Assembly (NCBI RefSeq): GCF_028476545.1
Contig: NW_026732287.1
Location: forward strand, 124,001 to 188,000
Direction of reading: 5' to 3'
DNA from: Physella acuta
Lineage: Eukaryota; Mollusca; Gastropoda; Physidae
Length of the DNA: 64,000 bases
Positions within the stretch are counted from its first letter, which is position 1. Every line of letters begins with the position of its first letter. Below the pieces are notes generated by a model, which did no database searches, was not told the origin of the DNA, and worked only from the letters and a program-made list of their open reading frames with translations. Positions 1-9,945 of the stretch are shown one piece after another. A program made the translations under genes and the position numbers.

Positions 1-532
1 TTGCTAGCTAGGGGAGCCTCACTTTGATGCTGGCTAGGGGTCTCACTTTTGTATAAATATATTGCCGAAAAAATAGCCTCATCACCTTCATTCTTGTTGA
101 CCCCCCTTCCCACCCCACCCCCTAAAAACTCTACTGCTTCCCAGCCTTAAGGTGTCGTCGCCCCCCCTCCCCCCCCCCCCCACTATTTGCCCACACACCC
201 GTACACAAACTTGCAACGCCTACGTCCATGACTGGGCAGAAAATCATCTACGCTGTCATGATGTTGAACGTTTAGCGAAACTAGCCCTATATAAATTATC
301 AACTATGTCATGATGTAAAACGTTAAGGGAACCTAGTCCTATATACATGGAGATCTCTTGCGTGTACAACCGGCGCTGTTGTGGAGTCACTAGCACAATG
401 ACTCAGCTCTATAGATGCTCATGGTCAAATACACTTGTCATTTTAAGCGGGATTGTTTGTGTCCATCTACCCCCAGTTTAGAATGGAGATTATGAAATCA
501 AATCTTGATACATTCATGAAATAACATTCAGA
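1..532. other. Non-coding flank with C-rich tract, no gene seen
   Basis: No reading frame or RNA gene was recognised. A long cytosine run lies near 160-180. The stretch near 235-355 carries two loosely similar segments (tgtcatgatgt followed by aaacgtt and cctatata), suggesting an old local duplication. Confidence 0.5.
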
Positions 533-622
533 TCCATCATTTTAATGTGGGTATATTTTGTCCATCATTTTAGTGTGGGTATATTTTGTCCATCATTTTA
601 GTGTGGGTATATTTTTTCCATC
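533..622. repeat. 28-bp tandem repeat, about 3 copies
   Basis: The motif tccatcattttagtgtggg followed by tatattttg is repeated three times with one early variant (ttaatgtggg). The last unit decays into ttttttccatcc. Confidence 0.85.
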
Positions 623-881
623 CACCCTTATGTTAAACGGAGAACCAAATGTTAAAATTTCCTATACATAACAAATGTATATACATATTATTATGCATGT
701 TATGCGGGGGGGGGGGGTGCAATTTAATCTTTTTTTTTATCTAGTTAAAAACAAAATAGTAGGTTGAGAAAAATAAAACTTATTGTAGGGGTGTGGGTTG
801 ACACCCTCGGTTACCCCACCGGTAGTGACGCCACTGTGGCGGCGCTTAGAAGTGGACCGTCAGCCCAGGACAGTGGTGTGA
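623..881. other. Non-coding stretch with a poly-G run and a hAT-like end
   Basis: No gene seen. A run of about 10 G lies near 705-716. The sequence gacgccactg near 828-837 resembles the right end of the hAT MITEs found further along, so this may be a worn copy; the left end was not found. Confidence 0.4.
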
Positions 882-974
882 GCAACAGTAGGCTACCCTG
901 ACTGACAAGAAACATTGTTTACATACAGCAACAGTAGGCTACCCTGACTGACATGAAACATTATTTACATACAG
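882..974. repeat. 46-bp direct duplication
   Basis: Two consecutive copies of a unit beginning gcaacagtaggctaccctga and ending in tttacataca, with only a few differences between them. Confidence 0.85.
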
Positions 975-1070
975 TGAGGCTCGATCGGTCCCGCTTACCG
1001 CACACGTATTTAGATCAAAACTCTTTCCTCTTTTTGTCAACAATAGTATTTCATTTCTCTTAAAGTAACC

Positions 1071-1073
<3 letters not shown>

Positions 1074-1138
<65 letters not shown>
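1074..1138. repeat. (AT)n microsatellite
   Basis: Uninterrupted AT dinucleotides directly next to the 15-bp array. The mirror-image array at 3.4-3.8 kb is likewise bordered by an AT microsatellite on its outer side. Confidence 0.95.
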
Positions 1139-1140
<2 letters not shown>

Positions 1141-1595
1141 TGCGGCGTCAATTCGGCCAATGACGAAACGGCCCCGTCAAAACGACCCCGACAAAACGAC
1201 CCCGTCAAAACGACCCCGTCAAATCGGCCCCGTCAAAAGGGCCAGCGACATATGGACCCCGTCATATAGGCTCCCGACAAATAGGCTCCCGTCATATAGG
1301 CTACCGACAAATAGGCTCCCGTTATATAGGCTCCCGACAAAAGGGCTCCAGTCAATAAGGCTCCTGACAAATAGGCTCCCGTCATTTTGGCTCCCGACAT
1401 ATAGTCTCCCGTCATTTAGTTTTTTCCACAAAACGGCTCCCGTCATTACGACTCCCGACAAATAGGCTCCCGCCATTTAGTTTCTCCACAAAACGGCCCC
1501 CGTCATTGCGACTCCCGACAAATAGGCTAGCGTCATTTTGGCTCCCGACAAAAAGGCTCCTGTCAATTTGGCTCCAGACAAAAGGACCACTGACA
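1139..1595. repeat. 15-bp minisatellite, left arm of possible foldback element
   Basis: Tandem 15-mers such as cgacaaataggctcc and cgtcatataggctcc, with more diverged cgtcaaaacgacccc units at the outer (left) edge. The array is the reverse complement of that at 3379-3828, and both show the same gradient of unit types, with ccccg-type units nearest the AT tract. It is interrupted on the right by a hAT element whose target duplication is CACTGACA. Confidence 0.8.
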
Positions 1596-2050
1596 CAGTG
1601 GCGTAGCTACCGTAAAGCTAGCGTAAGCAAGGCATGGGGGCCCAAGGCACATAGGGGCCCTTTTCCCTCATAAAAAATTAAAACTTTTACAATGGAATTT
1701 TAATATTTGTTACATATAAATAATTTTAAAAAAGAAAAAGGTTAAAAGTTCCGAAAAGCCCCCCCCCCCTCCCCCACCGTTTCGGCAGTGGGATTCAGTG
1801 TTTGTGGGTCAAAAAGAGCCTAATCGTTATAATAACACTACAGGCTATATCACTTTGTCGTGCAAGACATTGAGAGAATCAGCCTATAAATAAACTTTTT
1901 AGCAGTAGTGGGCAAGCATAATAATAAAGCATAATTACAAAATTAGAACATATAAAATACAAAATGTTGCCTTCAGAATATTTATATATTAAAAAATATC
2001 CATCGTAAGTAGAAGTTGATCTCTTCGTTTAACTCCTCTGTAGCCTAACG

Positions 2051-2639
<589 letters not shown>

Positions 2640-2845
2640 GCCTAACGGCTGACGAAGGGGCCCACTGATAATTTTTGCATAGGGGCCCAAAAATCCTAGC
2701 TACGCCACTGCACTGACAATACCGTTTCTGTAGAGACTAAGTCTCCCGGTAAAGCGGTCTCATTGAATATGACATCTGCCAGTGTGACCCCTTCATCAAT
2801 ATTCTTTAGAGTTAGCTTATCCAACACTCTTATGTAATACAACGT

Positions 2846-3086
2846 ATTGGGGGCGGGGGGTGCGGACCGCACCGGGTGACACCATTTAGGGGGGGTGACA
2901 CCAAGGCAAAAAATAGCAAAATATATAGAGAAAAAGTTGAGGGGGTGGGGGTGCAAATCGAAAGTTTGGGGGGGGGGGTGCAAATCGAAAACTTGAAAGT
3001 TTGTCCCCGGGAAGGGTCGCAACGCCTCTGGGGGGTGACACCATTAAGTGCCGCACCGGGTGACACCCGACCTCGCTACGCCACTG
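2846..3086. mobile_element. Left-truncated copy of the hAT MITE family
   Basis: It shares gcggaccgcaccgggtgaca and the right end cctcgctacgccactg with the inner element at 2051-2639. The left terminal repeat is missing or diverged, and no target duplication was found. Confidence 0.7.
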
Positions 3087-3378
3087 TGCTTGTAGGTTAT
3101 CAAAACAAAATGCTGTTATCATGTTAACATCATGTATATCATACATTTACACTTCTGTGCTCGCTTTTAAGCAACAGATCTTTTCTGTTGTAAATTAAAC
3201 ATTATCAAAACTTTAGAATTGGTGGAATTTAGCTGTTAAGGGCTCGATTTATTTGTGAATTAATGTTGGTTCATGAAAAAATAATTTCGTTCGGGCATTA
3301 TAAAGAGGTTATGGTGGTATTGGAGGTAGGACACAATGGTTACTTTTATGCCAATAGTGGTCATATCATTCATTTTTC

Positions 3379-3828
3379 TGGAGCCAATATGTCGGGAGTC
3401 ATTTTGTCAAAAGCCAATATGTCGGGAGCCCAAATGCCGGGAGCCAATATGTCGGGAGCCCATTTGTCGGTAGCCAAAATGTCGTGAGCCCATTTGCCGG
3501 GAGCCCATTTGTCTTGAGCCCTTATGTCGGGAGCCAATATGTCGGGAGCCGCTTTGTCGGGAGCCAATATGTCCTGAGCCTATTTGTCAGGGGTTAATAT
3601 GTCGGGAGTCCATTTGTCGGGAGCCTAAATATCGGGAGCCCATTTGTCGGGAGCCTATATGTCGCAAGTCAATATGACGGGAGCCCATTTGACGGGAGCC
3701 AATAAGTCGGGGCCCTTTTGACGGGGCTATTTTGACGGGGTCGGTTTGTCGGGAGTCGATTTGACGGGGTCGTATTAACGGGGCCGTTTTGACGGGGCCG
3801 ATTTGTCCCGGGCCGTTTTGACAGGGCA
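3379..3828. repeat. 15-bp minisatellite, right arm of possible foldback element
   Basis: Tandem 15-mers such as gtcgggagccaatat and gtcgggagcccattt, grading into gacggggccgttttg units at the right edge next to an AT microsatellite. It is the inverted counterpart of 1139-1595. Open frames across it are a by-product of the 15-bp period. Confidence 0.85.
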
Positions 3829-4041
<213 letters not shown>

Positions 4042-4284
4042 CTTTAACACGAGTCGTGCCCGGACTACTGGTGTGAAGCTCTCCTCTAACGGTTAGCTGA
4101 AAGTCTGCCACATCATCAAGCCACGGCTGGTCCCCCTGCAGCTTAAAAACGCAGCGCTGTACCGTATGTCAGTTTATTTTGTTGTGCCCCGCTCCTGCTG
4201 CTCGCGGTATGTTGACAGACTTTCTTGTTTTTATTTCACGGCTCTCGTCTTAACGCTTGCTGGGGCTTTTTGAATAGCTTTTTT

Positions 4285-4400
4285 TTAGAGGACAACATTT
4301 TAGTGTCATTGATAACAAAGTGGGTAGCACATATACAATGTTTAGAGGACAACATTTTAGTGTCATTGATAACAAAAGTGGGTAGCACATATATAATGTA
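4285..4400. repeat. About 60-bp direct duplication
   Basis: Two consecutive copies of a segment running from tttagaggacaacatttta to gtgggtagcacatata, nearly identical. Confidence 0.85.
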
Positions 4401-4654
4401 AACTGTGAATCTGTGTCAAGTACTAGGGTCTAATATTACGGGGATTGCATCAAGAAAAAAGTCGGCTATGTTCTAATTTCTCTTACACATGTTCATATTT
4501 ATCTCTAGTGATAAGAAAGTTTGAATTTTTTTGACACTGGGCTTTTCACCTTGACTTTAGTTGACTTGCAGTGTCCTGAGATTAGACACAGTGGCATGAG
4601 CAGTTTTAGGACCGTTTCTTTTATTCGCTAACAGTAGGGACTGGTAGGTTAGGC

Positions 4655-4745
4655 TGTCATCTGATGTATGACTAGGTCTATAGCCTAGGCTGTCATCTGA
4701 TGTTAGACTGTAGGTCTATAGCCTAGCCTGTCATCTGATGTATGT
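4655..4745. repeat. Short tandem repeat around ctgtcatctgatgt
   Basis: Three copies of ggctgtcatctgatgt or cctgtcatctgatgt separated by tctatagcctag. The arrangement is irregular. Confidence 0.7.
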
Positions 4746-4840
4746 TGTGTCTGTTAGTCTCTGACAGTCTGGTGCCTGCAGCGAGCCGCCTCTACTAGTG
4801 CCATCTACAGTGCCTGTGTTCGAGTCACGCCGAGACCAGC

Positions 4841-4849
4841 ATGAATTTG
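4841..4849 (+). CDS. Speculative first coding exon of PAPSS (M-N-L)
   Basis: ATG AAT TTG is followed at once by a good donor, gtaaga. The exon would end in phase 0, matching the phase-0 start of the first certain PAPSS exon at 16578, and would bring the protein to about 608 residues, close to the 614-624 usual for animal PAPSS. Against it: nine coding bases, an 11.7-kb intron of minisatellites, and no transcript evidence. Another start further upstream, outside the window, is equally possible. Confidence 0.18.
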
Positions 4850-4875
4850 GTAAGATTTTCACGTCATTTCCTCAC

Positions 4876-5343
4876 AGTGCACTCTACATGTGTCACTCGG
4901 TGCATTCGCTCGTGTGTCACGGTGCACACTACATGTGTCACTCGGTGCACACTACATGTGTCACTCGGTGCACACTACATGTGTCACGGTGCATTCGCTC
5001 GTGTGTCACGGTGCACACTACATGTGTCACTCGGTGCACACTACATGTGTCACGGTGCACACTACATGTGTCATTCGGTGCATTCGCTCGTGTGTCACGG
5101 TGCACACTACATGTGTCACTCGGTGCACACTACATGTGTCACGGTGCACACTACATGTGTCATTCGGTGCATTCGCTCGTGTGTCACGGTGCACTCTACA
5201 TGTGTCACTCGGTGCACACTACATGTGTCACGGTGCACACTACATGTGTCATTCGGTGCATTCGCTCGTGTGTCACGGTGCACACTACATGTGTCACTCG
5301 GTGCACTCTACATGTGTCACTCGGTGCATTCGCTCGTCTGTCT
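4876..5343. repeat. Minisatellite of cactacatgtgtcac units
   Basis: Interleaved units built from gtgcacactacatgtgtcac, tcgg and gtgcattcgctcgtgtgtcac. The higher-order pattern (two or three short units then one tcgctcg unit) is itself repeated about six times. Open frames in all three phases reflect the absence of stop trinucleotides in the unit. Confidence 0.9.
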
Positions 5344-5409
5344 GATGTAGGCAGGTTGGTGGGTTGTAAAGATTTTCCAGAACCTCGACCTGTTGGCTTC
5401 CTCCTGTTA

Positions 5410-6393
5410 GCTCATATAGCCTCCACATAACCTCCACATAACCTCCATATAGCCTCCACATAACCTCCACATAACCTCCACATAACCTCCATATAGCCTC
5501 CATATAGCCTCCACATAGCCTCCATATAGCCTCCACATAACCTCCACATAACCTCCATATAGCCTCCATATAGCCTCCACATAACCTCCACATAACCTCC
5601 ATATAGCCTCCACATAGCCTCCACATAACCTCCATATAGCCTCCACATAGCCTCCACATAGCCTCCACATAGCCTCCACATAACCTCCACATAGCCTCCA
5701 TATAGCCTCCATATAGCCTCCACATAACCTCCACATAGCCTCCATATAGCCTCCACATAACCTCCACATAACCTCCATATAGCCTCCACATAACCTCCAC
5801 ATAGCCTCCACATAGCCTCCACATAACCTCCATATAGCCTCCACATAGCCTCCACATAACCTCCATATAGCCTCCACATAGCCTCTACATAGCCTCCACA
5901 TAACCTCCATATAGCCTCCACATAGCCTCCATATAGCCTCCACATAGCCTCCACATAACCTCCATATAGCCTCCACATAGCCTCCACATAGCCTCCACAT
6001 ACCCTCCACATAGCCTCCACGTAGCCTCCACATACCCTCCACATAACCTCCACATAGCCTCCATATAGCCTCCACATAACCTCCACATAACCTCCACATA
6101 ACCTCCACATAACCTCCACATAGCCTCCACATAACCTCCATATAGCCTCACAATAACCTCCACATAACCTCCACATAGCCTCCACATAACCTCCACATAG
6201 CCTCCACATAGCCTCCACATAACCTCCATATAGCCTCCACATAACCTCCACATAGCCTCCACATAGCCTCCACATAACCTCCATATAGCCTCCACATAAC
6301 CTCCACATAACCTCCATATAGCCTCCACATAACCTCCACATAACCTCCACATAACCTCCACATAACCTCCACATAAACTCCACGTAGCCTCGA
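5410..6393. repeat. 11-bp minisatellite, roughly 89 copies
   Basis: Near-perfect tandem units cctccacataa, cctccacatag and cctccatatag. The period of 11 gives a 33-bp (11-codon) super-period, which explains the long open frames on the minus strand. Confidence 0.95.
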
Positions 6394-6460
6394 GTTACCG
6401 ACCCAGTTTCCAGTTCAAGTATTTGGGTGGGGGAATGGATTGACCAGTTCAATGTCACAA

Positions 6461-6632
6461 GGGTTTAGCTGGCTTGTTGAACCCAGGATTCTAGCTGGCT
6501 GGTTTAACCCAGGGTTGTAGCTGGCTTGTTGAACCCAGGGTTCTAGCTGGCTTGTTGAACCCAGGATTCTAGCTGGCTGGTTTAACCCAGGGTTGTAGCT
6601 GGCTTGTTGAACCCGGGGTTCTAGCTGGCTTG
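6461..6632. repeat. About 26-32 bp minisatellite
   Basis: Units of the type ttctagctggcttgttgaac followed by ccaggg or ccagga, six copies alternating between ttgttgaac and ggtttaac variants. Confidence 0.85.
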
Positions 6633-7180
6633 TGAGAGAGTGCTCCTTCATGTTACTGTCTACAACAGTGTGGAGAGAAACACGTTCGAAAAATTGGTGG
6701 CTTATTCTCTGAGCTCATAGAATGTTGAAATACTGGACTAGATGCAATGTTATCGGGGATGGGGGGGGGGGGGTATATCGTAATTTATGGACGACCTCAT
6801 TATTTATGTATTCCCATTATTGATTATAAAAAAAACCTTTACTGAAATCAGATAAGCAATAATAGCGCATGTATTAATTGTGTCATTATAGCCCTGGTGA
6901 ATAAAATAACTATCGACTGAATTTGTGTGTATCGACTCGAGTTGTTCAAAAATACTTTCCTGTGCATCTGTTACATAAATATTTGCGATGATTCTCTTTC
7001 TTTCAAATTGTACAGGACTTTTCAGAGATTAACCTTAATCCTAAACATCTTTCAATTTTTTATATTCTAAATACACACATCATATAACGTGGCCGTTTTT
7101 AAATATACCCCTGACCTACAGCTGGTTTACATTCTCATCTACATTATATCCGTTCTAGAATATCTCTCATCAGGACCACT
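6633..7180. other. Unique AT-rich spacer, no gene seen
   Basis: No reading frame or repeat family recognised. A run of about 15 G lies near 6758-6773. Confidence 0.5.
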
Positions 7181-7768
7181 TAGTGTCACACGCTGACGTC
7201 ACACGCTGACTTCACACGCTGACCATCCTAGTGTCACACGCTGACGTCACACGCTGACGTCACACGCTGACGTCACACGTTGACCATCCTAGTGTCACAC
7301 GCTGACCATCCTAGTGTCACACGCTGACGTCACACGTTGACCATCCTAGTGTCACACGCTGACGTCACACGCTGACCATCCTAGTGTCACACGTTGACCA
7401 TCCTAGTGTCACACGCTGACGTCACACGTTGACCATCCTAGTGTCACACGCTGACGTCACACGCTGACCATCCTAGTGTCACACGCTGACGTCACACGCT
7501 GACCATCCTAGTGTCACACGCTGACCATCCTAGTGTCACACGCTGACGTCACACGTTGACCATCCTAGTGCCACACGCTGACGTCACACTTTGACGTCAC
7601 ACGCTGACCATCCCAGTGTCACACGCTGACGTCACACGTTGACGTCAAACGCTGACGTCACACGTTGACGTCACACTTTGACGTCACACGCTGACCATCC
7701 CAGTGTCACACGCTGACGTCACACGTTGACGTCAAACGCTGACCATCCTAGTGTCACACGCTGACGTC
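7181..7768. repeat. Minisatellite containing many CRE palindromes
   Basis: Two unit types alternate: gtcacacgctgac and catcctagtgtcacacgctgac. Where gctgac is followed by gtcacac the palindrome TGACGTCA is formed. By eye there are about 19 exact copies. This is the consensus cAMP-response element (CREB/ATF site), but nothing beyond the sequence shows that it is used. Confidence 0.9.
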
Positions 7769-7802
7769 CACCATCCCTGCCTTGGTCTTACACCGCCCAA
7801 GT

Positions 7803-8441
7803 TGGTGTTTGTTACACTTATTCACTCTGTTATTCACGTTTGTTACACTTATTCACTCTGTTATTCACGTTTGTTACACTTATTCACTCTGTTATTCACG
7901 TTTGTTACACTTATTCACTCTGTTATTCACGTTTGTTACACTTATTCACTCTGTTATTCACGTTTGTTACACTTATTCACTCTGTTATTCACGTTTGTTA
8001 CACTTATTCACTCTGTTATTCACGTTTGTTACACTTATTCACTCTGTTATTCACGTTTGTTACACTTATTCACTCTGTTATTCACATTTGTTACACTTAT
8101 TCACTCTGTTATTCACGTTTGTTACACTTATTCACTCTGTTATTCACGTTTGTTACACTTATTCACTCTGTTATTCACGTTTGTTACACTTATTCACTCT
8201 GTTATTCACGTTTGTTACACTTATTCACTCTGTTATTCACGTTTGTTACACTTATTCACTCTGTTATTCACGTTTGTTACACTTATTCACTCTGTTATTC
8301 ACGTTTGTTACACTTATTCACTCTGTTATTCACGTTTGTTACACTTATTCACTCTGTTATTCACGTTTGTTACACTTATTCACTCTGTTATTCACGTTTG
8401 TTACACTTATTCACTCTGTTATTCACGTTTGTTACATTTTT
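7803..8441. repeat. 31-bp minisatellite, about 20 nearly identical copies
   Basis: Units of gtttgttacacttattcact followed by ctgttattcac. Only one internal substitution was noticed (cacattt near 8085), so the array is very homogeneous and probably recently expanded. The long open frames across it are artefacts of a stop-free unit. Confidence 0.95.
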
Positions 8442-8593
8442 TCACCCAGTGGAAAGTTAACCAGGATTTGTCTTAGTTTTCTCTCGGTCAGTCCAGTAGT
8501 GTGGTTCTTTACTCTATACATGTCTAGTCGTGATCAGCTTGGTGCATTTAGTGTTTGATTACGTAGATCGCCCTAATAACCTCGTATAGGCTA

Positions 8594-9165
8594 CAGGACA
8601 TTACCCCCCTGGATATTTCCCCCCGGACATTTTCCCCCCCCCCCCGTATTTACCCCCCCCCCGGAGCAATTACCCCCCAGTCAATTACCCCCCTTTCAAC
8701 TACCCCCCCCCCCCCGGGGAATTAACCCCCCCCCCCCCCTCTCAAGTTAAAATCCTAACTCTAACTAGAATTTTATACCTATATACTACTTTAATCCAAA
8801 CCTTAAGGAAAAGACCAAAACCTAAGCATCCACCTTAGCCTAAAACTTCACACAAAACCAAAACCAAAGCTAGACACAACCCTAACTCTAACACTAGCTC
8901 TAGCCCTAACCCTAATCTTAACCCTAACCCTAGCCCTAATCCTAACCCTAGCCCTAACCCTAGCCCTAAAACCTAACCCTAGCCCTAGTTCTTAACCTAG
9001 CCCTAATCCTAACCCTAGCCCTAAAACCTAAACCTAACCATAGCCCTAACCCTAACTCTAACCCTTCCGGGGGGGGGGGGGGGGTAATGTCCTACTGGGC
9101 GGGGGGTAATTACTCTGGGGGGTAATGTCGGGGGGTAATTGACAGGGGGGAAATGCCCTGTTCCC
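8594..9165. mobile_element. Foldback-like structure around a telomere-like core
   Basis: A C-rich left arm (aggacattacccccctgg, then aattacccccc units, about 8594-8745) and a G-rich right arm (ggggggtaatgtcct and ggggggtaattgacagg, about 9067-9160) are imperfect inverted copies. Between them lies a cctaaccctagccctaa-type tract. No transposase or clear target duplication was found, so the mobile nature is an inference. Confidence 0.5.
8872..9063. repeat. Interstitial telomere-like (CCCTAA)n tract, degenerate
   Basis: Runs of ccctaaccctaaccctag with frequent ccctag, ccctaat and cttaac variants. TTAGGG is the usual molluscan telomere repeat. The degeneracy and the flanking DNA show that this is interstitial. 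Confidence 0.8.
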
Positions 9166-9170
9166 CCTCG

Positions 9171-9381
9171 TGTAAGGCCCTGATCACCTCGTATAAGGCC
9201 TTGATCACCTCGTATTAGGCCCTGATCACCTGGTATAAGGCCCTGATCACCTCGTATAAGGCCCTGATCACCTCGTATAAGGCCCTGATCACCTGGTATA
9301 AAGCCCTGATCACCTCGTATAACCTCGTATAAGGCCCTGATCACCTCGTATAAAGCCCTGATCACCTTGTATAAGGCCCTG
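9171..9381. repeat. 21-bp minisatellite, about 9-10 copies
   Basis: Units aaggccctgatcacctcgta followed by t, with ctggtat and ttgtat variants and one short unit. Confidence 0.9.
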
Positions 9382-9945
9382 ATTTTGTTGTTAAACGCCG
9401 TGATTTCATTGATCTAACGATCTGATAACGAATCAGTGAGCGCGAGTTGCCATAAATCATCAGCGACCTTCTAACTGAAAGTAATCCTTGAAAACTTCCA
9501 TCAGGCAACATGTGGCTAACTATTGATTGATTGGGCGTGAGTTGAACAAATCTTCACACCACCATGTAATCGCGTGTTGTTGTTTTTTTTTATTTAATTT
9601 CGCTTGATATAATTTATCGTCCAATGTTTCAATTTATTTTACATTGAACATGCCATCGAGCCAATTTTAAGTTGATTGTTTCCTCTTATCAAGTTTCCTC
9701 TTATCAAGTTATATTTTCGATTGATCTAGGTTAGTTTATTCCCTCCCCCCCCCCCCCCCTTCAAACTTTGGCAATGTTCTGGTTCTGATTGTAATTACTG
9801 TAGTAGCTAATAAGCCGACTGTCAAAAATCTGTGAAGCGAATCAGCCATTACCGAGGGGGGGGGGGGGGGGGGGGGTTGTGCACCACGTGATTGATGTCA
9901 GCTGTTTCCCGTCGGTGTTTGGGGCGCCTATGGTTACTGTATCAG
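9382..9945. other. Unique spacer with long poly-C and poly-G runs
   Basis: No gene recognised. It holds a C run near 9744-9759 and a G run of about 20 near 9857-9876, plus a short duplication of tttcctcttatcaagtt near 9680-9712. Confidence 0.5.

Noticed and set aside
3263-3487. Apparent pentapeptide-repeat protein (GANMSGA pattern)
   Set aside because: The 15-bp minisatellite period mimics pentapeptide repeats; the inverted partner array gives similar patterns, so it is DNA-level repetition.
4798-5430. 210-codon frame with C-H-T repeats
   Set aside because: Minisatellite artefact with three open frames; no domain.
5407-6458. Long minus-strand frames with WRLCGGYMEVM-type repeats
   Set aside because: Explained by the 11-bp unit (33-bp coding period); several frames are open at once and no non-repeat coding part follows.
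7751-8558. Hydrophobic repeat proteins of 206-258 codons
   Set aside because: Three overlapping frames across the 31-bp array; the period is not a multiple of three and the unit has no stops.
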